Part shown: piece by piece, positions 17,511 through 27,718 of the stretch
Layout of the letters: every line of letters starts with the position of its first letter
Position numbering within the stretch: position 1 is the first letter of the stretch
Assembly: GCF_900107765.1 (NCBI RefSeq)
Contig: NZ_FNQY01000011.1
Span: 98,653 to 162,652, forward strand
Source: Arachidicoccus rhizosphaerae
GTDB taxonomy: Bacteria > Bacteroidota > Bacteroidia > Chitinophagales > Chitinophagaceae
DNA: 64,000 nt
Direction: 5' to 3'
Notes under the pieces: generated by a model
What the model saw: only the letters and a program-made list of their open reading frames with translations
Told to the model about the DNA's origin: nothing
Database searches by the model: none
Made by a program: the position numbers and the translations under genes

Positions 17511-18548
17511 ATGAAAAGACCACCCGATATGCGACCTTTTTTCTTACTTACCCTCCTTTCGCTACTGAGCCTGGAGATTACCGCGGCCCAAAGCGCGGAG
17601 GTAGCCCATATACACATTCTTGACAGTGGCCGGTCCACCAATTTAAGGGGACTCAGTTCCCGGGACGGATCAGAAATATGGGTAAGCGGTTCCAACGGCT
17701 GGGTAGGACATACTAAGGACGGCGGGAGCTCCTGGAACTGGCTGCAACCTCAAGGTTATCAGCAACGGGATTTTAGAGACGTCCAGGCCCTTGGCAATGG
17801 CTCGGCAGTTATTATGGGTATCGACACACCGGCTGTGCTACTCAAAACTACCAGTGGCGGCACTGCCTGGAAGCAGGTATATTTTAATAATACGCCCGGT
17901 ATGTTTTTAGATGCCATGGATTTTTCAGACAATCAAAACGGGATTGTGGTGGGTGACCCGGTTGGCGGACAGATATTTTTAGCGCGAACCCAGGACGGGG
18001 CTGAAAGCTGGCAGGCATTTACGCCTGTTTTTAAAGATTCTGTTCTCAGTGGGGAAGCTTTTTTTGCTGCCAGCGGCAGCAATATCCACCTGGAGGACGG
18101 CGGTTATTTTCTACTGCCCAGCGGAGGAGCCGTCTCCAGATTCTGGAATAGCAGCCGTCAGCGCGCACCCGTATTACTGCCGCTGCAACAGGGTATTTTA
18201 TCCGCCGGCCCCAACGGCATGGATGTGCAGGGTAACATCATCGCTATTGCAGGAGGAGATTATACAAAGCCAGGACAGGGTGACAGTTGTTTTGCGCTGT
18301 CTTTTAACGGTGGTAGAACCTGGGAGCCGCAGCATGCCTTACCGGGTTATGGAAGTGCGGTTGCGATTATTAATAAGCATACGCTGATTGCCTGCGGACT
18401 CACCGGCGTATGGATCAGCTATACGAGCGGTAAATCCTGGCAGACCCTGGATAACACGCCTTTTAATGCGCTGCTTTATATTAAAAAACAAAACCGGTTG
18501 TTACTGGCAGGCCCTCATGGCAAAATCGGTGTCCTGGAGAACTTTTAA
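17511..18548 (+). CDS. secreted Ycf48/BNR-type beta-propeller protein
   Basis: A 345-residue exported protein with a signal peptide (cleavage near ITAAQ-SA). It has repeated propeller strands of the BNR/Ycf48 kind: WVGHTKDGGSSWNWL, LLKTTSGGTAWKQV, FLARTQDGAESWQ, LSFNGGRTWE and ISYTSGKSWQ. This fold is seen in photosystem assembly factor Ycf48 and in Bacteroidota proteins usually called oxidoreductase-like, without proven chemistry. A TAATTTTG element (17450-17457) upstream matches the -7 consensus. The true role is unknown. Confidence 0.78.
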   Translation: MKRPPDMRPFFLLTLLSLLSLEITAAQSAEVAHIHILDSGRSTNLRGLSSRDGSEIWVSGSNGWVGHTKDGGSSWNWLQPQGYQQRDFRDVQALGNGSAVIMGIDTPAVLLKTTSGGTAWKQVYFNNTPGMFLDAMDFSDNQNGIVVGDPVGGQIFLARTQDGAESWQAFTPVFKDSVLSGEAFFAASGSNIHLEDGGYFLLPSGGAVSRFWNSSRQRAPVLLPLQQGILSAGPNGMDVQGNIIAIAGGDYTKPGQGDSCFALSFNGGRTWEPQHALPGYGSAVAIINKHTLIACGLTGVWISYTSGKSWQTLDNTPFNALLYIKKQNRLLLAGPHGKIGVLENF

Positions 18549-18626
18549 GTGCTAATAAGCCCGGGATGTTTCAGATGTCAGGAATTTATGTAATTTCGGA
18601 GTAGTCAAACCCAAACGCTTAAGGTT

Positions 18627-18899
18627 ATGCAATCCTTTATCATTAATATTCCGGATGAAAAAGTAGACTTTTTTCTGGAACTGGCTGAAATGCTGGATTT
18701 TGAAGTCCTGGAAATCGAAGAGGACGAATTTACCGTGGAAGACGATACGCCGGCCGAGGAGCCTCAGCCTAAACGTCCGGATACTACATTCCGTAAAAAT
18801 GCCAAAAAGGATAAAAACAATCAGGAGGATTCCTTCAGTGACGATCCGTTTTTGGACTGGGACGCAGAAAGGCAAAATGCCAAAAAGAATAAATACTGA
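18627..18899 (+). CDS. small acidic protein of unknown function
   Basis: A 90-residue protein not recognised beyond its composition. Residues 1-40 form a compact, acidic part (IINIPDEKVDFFLELAEML). The remainder is charged, probably disordered and rich in Lys/Asp/Glu, with DDPFLDWDAER near the end. The N-terminus resembles small Bacteroidota proteins often encoded next to toxins, but no toxin partner is seen here. It lies 78 bp after the propeller gene and 48 bp before a lipoprotein gene on the same strand. Confidence 0.6.
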   Translation: MQSFIINIPDEKVDFFLELAEMLDFEVLEIEEDEFTVEDDTPAEEPQPKRPDTTFRKNAKKDKNNQEDSFSDDPFLDWDAERQNAKKNKY

Positions 18900-18947
18900 A
18901 AATCATTACCTTTCCAGTTTTCAACTATTGATTTAAACGCAGCACCC

Positions 18948-19388
18948 ATGATCAACCATTCGAAAAATAAAAGACCGGCATTTTTGATAGCCGGCATGAC
19001 TTTGTTTGCAGGCCTCACCTTTTACAGTTGCACGAAGGATGACACATCTACAGCGGACAATTATCAACTGGAAGGCACCTGGCAGCTATACAAGACACAA
19101 TCAGGGGCGCTGCCCGACTCTACCTACGAACTCAGTTCGGATAACGAAATTATTTTTGCACCTAAATATTATTGGCGTTACCATAACGGAGCACTTCTTG
19201 ATTCGGGCACCTACTTTCTGACCAGCAGCGAACTCAGTGACTCAGGTTTTTATGCCCAGATCAATGACGAAAATCAAACTTTCAGCACGCTGATTTTAAA
19301 GGGAGACACCCTGTTTTTAAGTGGCCGGGGTATTATTATGAATACGGAAACTTTTATAAAAACATCCGACAACAGCACCCAGCCTTAA
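18948..19388 (+). CDS. small lipocalin-like lipoprotein
   Basis: A 146-residue protein with a lipoprotein signal (lipobox FYSC, Cys28). A short beta-rich domain starts YQLEGTWQLYKTQSG, reminiscent of Bacteroidota lipocalin-like proteins that open with GTW. Expected to sit in the periplasm or outer membrane. Function unknown. It ends in front of a terminator shared with the convergent gene. Confidence 0.7.
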   Translation: MINHSKNKRPAFLIAGMTLFAGLTFYSCTKDDTSTADNYQLEGTWQLYKTQSGALPDSTYELSSDNEIIFAPKYYWRYHNGALLDSGTYFLTSSELSDSGFYAQINDENQTFSTLILKGDTLFLSGRGIIMNTETFIKTSDNSTQP

Positions 19389-19434
19389 AATAGACGACAC
19401 TTGCGGTAACGCTGTTTTACACATTCATAAAATC

Positions 19435-19476
19435 AAATCGCCACCATTTTAATACTTAAATGATGGCGATTTTTTT
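19435..19476. terminator. terminator between convergent genes
   Basis: AAATCGCCACCATTT (19435-19449) pairs with 19458-19472 with one mismatch, then runs into a T tract. A-rich sequence on the other side may allow use by the minus-strand gene ending at 19528. Confidence 0.85.
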
Positions 19477-19527
19477 AATTCTAAACACTAAACTCTAAAC
19501 TCTATTTCAAATTTCGGTATCCTGAAC

Positions 19528-20103
19528 TTACCGGCTGCGCTGGGTTCTGCTGGTGGTAGTTCTGCTTGCGCCCCTGCTGTCCTGTTTAATGGTACGATTG
19601 GTTTGCTTAATCGCCTTTTTTTCCTCTTTTTTAACGATCGTAGTATTACGGCGGTCGTTATTATTACCATTACCAGGTCTGTTATTACCATAATGGTTAC
19701 CATTATTACGCATGGCTTTATAGGCATTATTATCTCTTAACATAGGCTGAGGACTATGCCCTTTATACTTACCATAATGTTCAATATCATATTTGTTATT
19801 CTGATAAGGATTTTTACGGTTTACAACCACCTTATAGGAATTATAGATATTGTAGTTACGATAGTAACCTGGTAAGGTACTGGCAAAATGCCATCTGTTG
19901 TTCAACAGGTAGATGTATTGCGCAGTCACCACATTGTAGTAGGCATTGATATCAGGAAGATAATAATAATCTACATAATCATATCCGGCAGGTCCCCACT
20001 CTGGCTGGCTTCCTATATTAATGCTGATATTGATCTGTGCTTTAGACTGACCGGTAAAAAATACACCGGCAAGAACACTCATTATAACGATAATCTTTTT
20101 CAT
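19528..20103 (-). CDS. secreted Tyr/Asn-rich protein, paralogue 1
   Basis: A 191-residue exported protein (signal peptide ending near SKAQ). The core (about 25-130) is rich in Tyr and Asn and includes GSQPEWGPAGYDYVDYYYLP, AQYIYLLNNRWHF and YKVVVNRKNPYQNN. A basic low-complexity tail follows, with Asn/Gly and Arg/Thr runs (130-191). It is about 60-70% identical by eye to the gene at 20487-20993, except for the tail. Function unknown; probably periplasmic or surface-associated. Confidence 0.75.
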   Translation of the reverse strand: MKKIIVIMSVLAGVFFTGQSKAQINISINIGSQPEWGPAGYDYVDYYYLPDINAYYNVVTAQYIYLLNNRWHFASTLPGYYRNYNIYNSYKVVVNRKNPYQNNKYDIEHYGKYKGHSPQPMLRDNNAYKAMRNNGNHYGNNRPGNGNNNDRRNTTIVKKEEKKAIKQTNRTIKQDSRGASRTTTSRTQRSR

Positions 20104-20486
20104 AACTTAAAATTTAACGGGTTAAATAATTTAAATACCCTATGCTAATTTTATCCTTTTGTGCTTTTGCTTCAAATCTTTTTACTGAACCGTCGCACAT
20201 ATATAAGATGGCCAATTGTATTTGAAGTTAATTCTGAAAGGTTAGTTTTAGGTAAAATCGACCAATCTTTCGGTAATCTGGTTAAATCAACCTGTCTGGC
20301 CCCTTATCAAAATAAAATTTAATTGATTATCAATAAATTAAGAACTTTCACCTGTGGATCGGTCTGGCGCTCACATAAAAACCATCACCCTTGTTTTTAT
20401 CTTTAGAACAGACCTTGCTGATAATTTACGGGAAGGTGATGGTTTTTAAAATTTCTGTTTAAAATGCATCCCCATACGGGCAGACA
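20104..20486. other. intergenic region between the two paralogues
   Basis: Contains the upstream region of the 19528-20103 gene, with the shared motif AAAATCGACCA at 20254-20264. It also holds a long-looped stem (20377-20389 with 20435-20447, 13 bp, 45-nt loop) that could terminate the 20487-20993 gene. No open frame of note. Confidence 0.55.
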
Positions 20487-20993
20487 TTAATGGCCGGCTT
20501 TGTCAGACTTATTCTGCCCCTGCCTGCTATTTGTTTTTTTCTCAGATGGCTCCTTGGTTTTCTTGTTGCTTTTGCCGCTTTTAGAATTTCCCTGGTTTTT
20601 TATATTCTTATAGTCCTGATTATCCCTTAGCATTTGCTGACCGGTCTGCCCTTTATATTTACCATAATTTTGAATATCCTGTTTATTGTTCTGGTAAGGC
20701 TTTTCCCGGTTAACGACTACCTTATAGGCGTTATACACATTGTAGTTTTTATACCGGCTGGGTAATTTTTTTGCAAAATGCCATTTATTATTGAGTAAAT
20801 AAATATACTGCGCCGTAGAAATATTGTAATACGCATTGATGTCCGGCAGGTAATAATAATCCACATGATTATAGCCTGAAGGCCCCCACTCCGGCTGACT
20901 ACCGATATTTACGTTTACATTCACCTGCGCCTTCACATGACCGGCTAAAAGTACTGCAGCAAAAAGGCTGAGCATTACCAAAACTTTTTTCAT
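20487..20993 (-). CDS. secreted Tyr/Asn-rich protein, paralogue 2
   Basis: A 168-residue exported protein with a signal peptide ending near HVKAQ. Its core matches paralogue 1 almost segment by segment (GSQPEWGPSGYNHVDYYYLP, AQYIYLLNNKWHF, QNYGKYKG). The tail is Lys/Ser/Asn-rich instead of Asn/Gly-rich. A perfect TATCTTTG -7 element lies at 21052-21045 on the minus strand, about 52 bp upstream. Function unknown. Confidence 0.75.
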   Translation of the reverse strand: MKKVLVMLSLFAAVLLAGHVKAQVNVNVNIGSQPEWGPSGYNHVDYYYLPDINAYYNISTAQYIYLLNNKWHFAKKLPSRYKNYNVYNAYKVVVNREKPYQNNKQDIQNYGKYKGQTGQQMLRDNQDYKNIKNQGNSKSGKSNKKTKEPSEKKTNSRQGQNKSDKAGH

Positions 20994-21044
20994 AATTTTA
21001 ATTTTAAGGGTGTTTTATATCCCTGTTGTCGTTGTTTAATCCCA

Positions 21045-21052
21045 CAAAGATA
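21045..21052 (-). promoter_or_regulatory. -7 element of paralogue 2
   Basis: TATCTTTG on the minus strand matches TAnnTTTG exactly. A TTTG lies 16 bp upstream, somewhat closer than usual. Confidence 0.45.
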
Positions 21053-21239
21053 GATGGGTTATCCGTGTCAAAGGAACAAGCAGCGTGCTAGGTTTGGCAA
21101 AAATCGACCAGGCCTTTAGTTTTAAAGACCAATGCGTTTTATTTGTCTATTGCCAGGCAGCATTAATAGACAACCATACATCAAATGTTTAATGGCGGCA
21201 GGATTTAACCGGTATAGAGAGCAGCACTTCCTGCAAAAT

Positions 21240-22415
<1,176 letters not shown>

Positions 22416-22475
22416 TTAGAGAAACAATCCGGTTACTTTTAAAGGCTGCCATAAAATCCTATCGAACACCCTTTT

Positions 22476-22483
22476 CAAAGTTA
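22476..22483 (-). promoter_or_regulatory. -7 element of the esterase gene
   Basis: TAACTTTG on the minus strand matches TAnnTTTG exactly, 70 bp upstream of the esterase ATG. No TTG at the expected -33 spacing. Confidence 0.4.
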
Positions 22484-22535
22484 ATCATTTGTTGTTAACT
22501 TCTCTAAATTTACAACCCCGGACATGGCAAAATCA

Positions 22536-23933
22536 CTAACGCTTTTCAGTTGTTAGGGGTGCGGGGTGCTCACGAACTTTCACTTTCATCATAGCCACCG
22601 CACCGAATACCATAAAGGCACCGGCCATCACCAGGGAATAAATAGCATTGCTATGGTAAAAGTATTTAAGGATGAGGCCGCCCAGCAGTCCATTCACAAT
22701 TTGCGGAATGGTAATAAAGAAATTAAAAATCCCCATATATACGCCCATTTTTCTGGCAGGCAGAGAAGAGGCCAAAATAGCATAAGGCATAGCCAGGATA
22801 CTTCCCCATGCCATCCCGATGCCAACCATCGGGGCTAATAACCAGTATTTGCTCTGAATAAAATATATGGATATCAGACTGATACCTCCGATTAATAATG
22901 AACCGGCATGCGTCGCTTTTTTGCCCAGCTTTTTGGCAATGGAGGGCAACAGCAAAGCATACACAGCCGATACACCGTTATAAACGCCAAATAGCACTCC
23001 GACCCAGTTTCCGGCATCTGCATAGGCCGCAGAAGCGGTATCAGCGGATGGAAGATGATAAATATGTTCCGCTACGGCGGGGGTCGTAAAAACCCACATG
23101 GAAAATAAGGCAAACCAGGAAAAAAACTGCACCCATCCCAGCTGGCGCATGGTCAGCGGCATTTTTCGGATATCCCTGATGATTGTTTTTATGCTGCCTT
23201 CACTTTTAATCACTTCATCCACGACGTCCAGCTCTTTGATTTCATTTTGCTCATACAGCTTTGCCTGCTCGGGACTATATTCCTTGGTGGTAAATATGGT
23301 CCATAGGATGGCTGCCACCAGCACCGCCGCCCCGATATAAAAGGTAATGATGACGTTTAAGGGCACTTCGCCCGCAGCCGCCGTAGCCTGTACATGAAAC
23401 ACTTCAGCCAGTAAATAAGGCATGACGGAGCCAAGAATCGCTCCTGCCCCGATCAGAAAAGTCTGAATGGAAAAGCCAAGGCTCGCCTGACTATCCGGCA
23501 ACTTGTCTGCGACAAGCGCCCTGAAAGGCTCCATGGCCACATTAATGGAAGCGTCGGTAAGCATCAGCATACTTGCGCCCACAATGATCGGCGGTAATAA
23601 ATAAGCCAGAAAAGAGGCATTGGGCATCACCATCAAGGCAAGGGCCGTGAGTAAAGCACCGACCAGGAAGTATGGCTTTCTTCTACCGAACCTGGTCCAG
23701 GTTTTATCACTGAAATGACCGATTAAGGGCTGTATAATCATGCCCGTTAAAGGAGCCGCTAACCAGAACAAAGACAAATGATCCACTTCCGCCCCAAAAG
23801 TCTGTAAAATCCTGGAAGCATTTCCATTTTGTAAAGCAAACGCAAACTGAATCCCGAAAAAGCCGACACTCATGTTGAAGATGCTCTTAATGGATAACTT
23901 TGGCTTTGTCATTTGTATCTTTGATGTAGTCAT
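22536..23933 (-). CDS. MFS/SLC45-type sugar transporter, probable maltose or maltodextrin permease
   Basis: A membrane transporter of about 465 residues related to the GPH/SLC45 sugar symporters. The N-terminal region has FGIQFAFALQNGNASRIL, and the following loop GHFSDKTWTRFGRRKPY is the family signature. About twelve membrane segments are visible, with a long central charged loop. In Bacteroidota these proteins sit beside maltodextrin hydrolases and import the products across the inner membrane. Start 23933 (MTTSKIQMTKPKLS) is preferred over 23987. It follows the GH13 gene after about 76 bp. Confidence 0.88.
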   Translation of the reverse strand: MTTSKIQMTKPKLSIKSIFNMSVGFFGIQFAFALQNGNASRILQTFGAEVDHLSLFWLAAPLTGMIIQPLIGHFSDKTWTRFGRRKPYFLVGALLTALALMVMPNASFLAYLLPPIIVGASMLMLTDASINVAMEPFRALVADKLPDSQASLGFSIQTFLIGAGAILGSVMPYLLAEVFHVQATAAAGEVPLNVIITFYIGAAVLVAAILWTIFTTKEYSPEQAKLYEQNEIKELDVVDEVIKSEGSIKTIIRDIRKMPLTMRQLGWVQFFSWFALFSMWVFTTPAVAEHIYHLPSADTASAAYADAGNWVGVLFGVYNGVSAVYALLLPSIAKKLGKKATHAGSLLIGGISLISIYFIQSKYWLLAPMVGIGMAWGSILAMPYAILASSLPARKMGVYMGIFNFFITIPQIVNGLLGGLILKYFYHSNAIYSLVMAGAFMVFGAVAMMKVKVREHPAPLTTEKR

Positions 23934-24009
23934 GTCCTGTTGTTTTCTGAACCAAATTACTATAAACCCTTTAAATAAATGTATCATCCGGCCTTAAACA
24001 ATGGCGCGC

Positions 24010-25821
24010 TTAACGAATTCGCCAAACCTGAAACCCGCCGGCCGGAAGTTCAATCTCAATGGTGTTCCCATCTAAGGCAAAGCTATCGTCATTTGTATTG
24101 GAGAGCAGCGGCCTTAAGGCCTTCGCAGCACCCAAAGACACAGAGTCCGGCAAGTTGAGTGCTGCATGCAAACTTGATTTATGGTTGAAATTTGCCGCAA
24201 AAAACAGGGTCTCCTGTTGATTATAGCGCAGATAGGCAAAACCTAGTTTACCCAGACCGGGGCTCTTAATTACTGAGAGTTTTCCATCATGCATGACGGA
24301 GTGGCGGGAGATCATCCTGAATAAACTCTGATAAAAAGCCCTTAGACTGCGCTGCCTGTCATCTAAATGCCCCCCGTCAAATTTTCCTTCATTCACCCAA
24401 TGCTGATAAACAGGAATTCCCCAGTAATCAAAAAGAGTGGTTCTGCCATCGGCTCCGCCGAAGCCCTCAGCCTCATTGGCGCTGACGCCTAACTCCTGTC
24501 CGAAATATAACAGAACCGGCCCCGGGCCGACGGTTGCAGCCACACCCATGGCCGCTTCACCCCAGAAAGCATCTCCTGCAAAACTATTTGAGGCGATACG
24601 TTCTTCATCATGATTTTCAAGAAAGTTGAGCATATGGCCGGCAAATGGACGCTGTTGATTCAGCACCTGCGTTATTTGCGCCGTATTTGCGCCGCTGTCA
24701 TTTTTTATGATGGGTTTTAGTGCATCATATAAACCTACTTTATTATACAGATAATCAAAGGTACCCGGTTTGGTAAAGGCGGCATATTTTTGAGGATCAT
24801 ACGCTTCAGCAATAAAAATAACATCCGGGTATTTGGCTTTCACCTGTGCTATAACAAAAGACCAGAATGGCAAAGGAACCATTTCTGCCATATCACATCT
24901 AAACCCATCCACTCGCTGTCCGGCCCAATAGAAAAGAATATCTCTCATCTTTGTCCATACGGGAGGCATCGGATTAAAATGAGAGGAATCCCCGTGGAAT
25001 AAGTCAATACCATAGTTCAGTTTAACTGTCTCATACCAGTCATCAATAGAAGGGTCCGGCCTGAGCACGTTATTACCCGTCACCTTTGCAGGCACCTCAG
25101 CAAACCTTCCGTCCTTTAGGGCAGAAGTAAACTCCGGCCCTCCGGCGTCCACACCGGCAGGCACTTTAAAGGCCGTACCGGGCAAATAGTAAAAATCATT
25201 ATTAGCACTGAAATTCAGTGATTTATCATCTTTTGCTCCAAAATCAACGATGCCAGCCGGTTTTTTATCGGAATGGTAACTCCGGGCCACATGATTGGGA
25301 ATAAAGTCCATAATGACTTTTAAACCATGCTTATGTGTTCTGGCAATAAGGGAATCAAACTCCAGGAGGCGGTGATCAACATTTGATGCCAGATCCGGAT
25401 CTACATCATAATAATCCTTTACCGCATAGGGGGAACCGGCTCTTCCTTTGACCACGTCAGGATCATCGGGCTGAATACCATACCTGCTGTAATCAGTCAT
25501 GGTAGCGTGTTCCAGCACACCCGTATACCAGATATGCGTTACCCCCAACGCTTTGATACTATCCAGTGCCCTGCCGGTAATATCATTAAACTTACCTACG
25601 CCATTTTGTTCAATAGATCCGTAAAAATGATTGGTCAGGTTCTGGTTACCAAATAATCGTACGAATACCTGATATATAACAGGTTTAGTGGTACTGATCG
25701 CGGCTGCGGCCCGCTCACTATTTTGTTGCTTCCCCTTGTTTTGACAGCTACCTAACATCAAAACGGCCATTGCCGCCAAACAAGCCTTTTTAAGCCCTTT
25801 ACAGACAAGAGATTTATTCAT
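24010..25821 (-). CDS. GH13 alpha-amylase family lipoprotein
   Basis: Glycoside hydrolase family 13 enzyme of 603 residues acting on alpha-1,4-glucans. A lipobox (LGSC, Cys26) predicts lipid anchoring. The four GH13 regions are present: DFIPNH (172-177), GFRCD with nucleophile D310, FIAEA with acid/base E339, and ENHD with D405. A C-terminal beta domain completes the fold. Its ATG overlaps the stop of the upstream GH13 gene by one base (TAATG), showing translational coupling. Exact product pattern cannot be read from sequence. Confidence 0.9.
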   Translation of the reverse strand: MNKSLVCKGLKKACLAAMAVLMLGSCQNKGKQQNSERAAAAISTTKPVIYQVFVRLFGNQNLTNHFYGSIEQNGVGKFNDITGRALDSIKALGVTHIWYTGVLEHATMTDYSRYGIQPDDPDVVKGRAGSPYAVKDYYDVDPDLASNVDHRLLEFDSLIARTHKHGLKVIMDFIPNHVARSYHSDKKPAGIVDFGAKDDKSLNFSANNDFYYLPGTAFKVPAGVDAGGPEFTSALKDGRFAEVPAKVTGNNVLRPDPSIDDWYETVKLNYGIDLFHGDSSHFNPMPPVWTKMRDILFYWAGQRVDGFRCDMAEMVPLPFWSFVIAQVKAKYPDVIFIAEAYDPQKYAAFTKPGTFDYLYNKVGLYDALKPIIKNDSGANTAQITQVLNQQRPFAGHMLNFLENHDEERIASNSFAGDAFWGEAAMGVAATVGPGPVLLYFGQELGVSANEAEGFGGADGRTTLFDYWGIPVYQHWVNEGKFDGGHLDDRQRSLRAFYQSLFRMISRHSVMHDGKLSVIKSPGLGKLGFAYLRYNQQETLFFAANFNHKSSLHAALNLPDSVSLGAAKALRPLLSNTNDDSFALDGNTIEIELPAGGFQVWRIR

Positions 25822-27689
25822 TATTTCTTTAATTGCAAGATAGTTATGCCATTTGCAGGAAGTGTAATTTCCTTAATATCTGACAACTCTTGCCCTGTCA
25901 ATACATTTATTGCACTATGATAGCCTGCTACACTTTCCTTGTACCGGTCGGTAGTCAGCTTCTTCTCACTGTCATTTTTATTAATAATAACCATTACACT
26001 TTCTGCAGCCATATACCGAAAGTACACATAGATTTTATCTTCCGGTACATATTGCATTAATTTTCCTGTCTGCAGTGCATGACTGGTCTTTCTGAATTGA
26101 GCCAACGTCCGGACAAAGTTAAAGGCCTTATTCTCCATCACAGTCCGGCCGGCCGCATGAAACTTGTCAGTGGTATCTTTATTCCAGCCGCCCGGAAAGT
26201 CTTCTCTGACCAGCCCGTCCGGATTTGAAAAGTTCTTCATCAGGATTTCCGTTCCGTAATAGATCTGAGGCACACCCCGCATGGTCAGCAAAATCCCCAT
26301 TCCTTGCTGAAATTTATTAAAATCCTCTCCTACCATGGAGTAAAAACGGCTCATGTCATGATTATCCAGGAAAACTTCATTTTGTTCAGGATGTTTGTAT
26401 AAAAAATCCAGGGACAAAACGGCATACAACTTATTGGATCCATCGACCCAGCCTTCCTTATCATTCAAAAATCCGTAAATCGCATCTTTTAAGGCCGCAT
26501 CCGTTACGCCAGGCAAATGGGTATCGAGTCCTCTGTTCACGGTATTGCCGCCGGTAAAAAAAGCCTGTTCAGCAGGTGTCGTCACCAGCGTTTCCCCAAA
26601 TATGGATAGATGCGGAAATTGTCTTAAAACCGCCTTCGCCCAGTCCGCCATAAATTCCGGGTCGTTGTAAGGGTACGTATCCAGGCGCAGGCCATCAATT
26701 CCCGCATATTCTATCCACCAAATATGATTCTGTGTCAGATATTTATCGACAAAAGGATTATTCTGGTTTAAATCCGGCATGGTTGGAACAAACCAACCGT
26801 CCAGCATTACTTTTTTATCCGTTTCTGACCGGTGTACATCCATCAACGGCTGATCACGGTAACTGCTGTTGGTATAGGAAGGCCACTGATGCACCCAGTC
26901 CTTCATGGGCAGGTCCTGCATGATCCAGCCTTCAGAACCGATATGATTGTGTACCACATCCTTAATCACCTTAAGCCCCATGCTGTGTGCTTTTTCCACA
27001 TAAGCTTTATAAAGTTCATTGGTGCCGAACCGTGGATCAATTTTATAGATATCCGTAGCGGCATACCCGTGATAGGAGGCGCTGGACATATCATTTTCGA
27101 TCATGGGGGTTGCCCAGACAGCAGTGGCGCCCAAATCCTTAATATAATCCAGATGATTCATCAGCCCCTGTATATCTCCACCATGACGCTCATACATGGA
27201 ATCTCTGTTTAGGGACTGATCCTTCATACCAGCTACTTTGTCGTTGGAAGGATCTGCGTTGGAAAAACGGTCCGGCATCACCAGATAAATTAAATCCTTA
27301 TTTGTTACGCCTTGGTTGCGGCCCGGATCTGAACTCGGCTCAGCCAACTCATACGCATAAACCAGGTCTTTGGCCCCTTTTTTTGTAAAACGTAAATCAA
27401 ACTTTCCAGGCCTGGTTCCTTTGTCAATGATCAGGTCAATAAACAGATAATTCGGGTTTTCCACCTGATGCACCTTTATTAAATGCACCCCGGGATAACT
27501 GAAATTTACGGTTCTTGCGGCAATATCCTTTCCATGCACCAGTAATTGCAAGGAAGAGTCTGCCATATCCACCCACCAGGACATAGGCCTTACACGTTCC
27601 AGCGGCTTTAACTGCGCTCTTGCAACATTCATCTTACAAACGCAAGTACCTATTATAAATACCAGTAAAATCTTAAAAGAACCCCTCAT
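25821..27689 (-). CDS. SusA-like neopullulanase/cyclomaltodextrinase (GH13)
   Basis: A 622-residue GH13 hydrolase with a signal peptide (cleavage near ARAQ) and an N-terminal beta-sandwich (about 28-118), as in neopullulanases. The catalytic barrel carries DVVHNH (244-249), GLRLD with nucleophile D337, FGETL with acid/base E366, and DNHD with D445. It should cut imported maltodextrins in the periplasm, as SusA does. It ends one base into the next GH13 gene and starts 29 bp after the GH31 gene. Confidence 0.92.
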   Translation of the reverse strand: MRGSFKILLVFIIGTCVCKMNVARAQLKPLERVRPMSWWVDMADSSLQLLVHGKDIAARTVNFSYPGVHLIKVHQVENPNYLFIDLIIDKGTRPGKFDLRFTKKGAKDLVYAYELAEPSSDPGRNQGVTNKDLIYLVMPDRFSNADPSNDKVAGMKDQSLNRDSMYERHGGDIQGLMNHLDYIKDLGATAVWATPMIENDMSSASYHGYAATDIYKIDPRFGTNELYKAYVEKAHSMGLKVIKDVVHNHIGSEGWIMQDLPMKDWVHQWPSYTNSSYRDQPLMDVHRSETDKKVMLDGWFVPTMPDLNQNNPFVDKYLTQNHIWWIEYAGIDGLRLDTYPYNDPEFMADWAKAVLRQFPHLSIFGETLVTTPAEQAFFTGGNTVNRGLDTHLPGVTDAALKDAIYGFLNDKEGWVDGSNKLYAVLSLDFLYKHPEQNEVFLDNHDMSRFYSMVGEDFNKFQQGMGILLTMRGVPQIYYGTEILMKNFSNPDGLVREDFPGGWNKDTTDKFHAAGRTVMENKAFNFVRTLAQFRKTSHALQTGKLMQYVPEDKIYVYFRYMAAESVMVIINKNDSEKKLTTDRYKESVAGYHSAINVLTGQELSDIKEITLPANGITILQLKK

Positions 27690-27718
27690 CTGATTACGAT
27701 TTGAATAATAATGTATAC

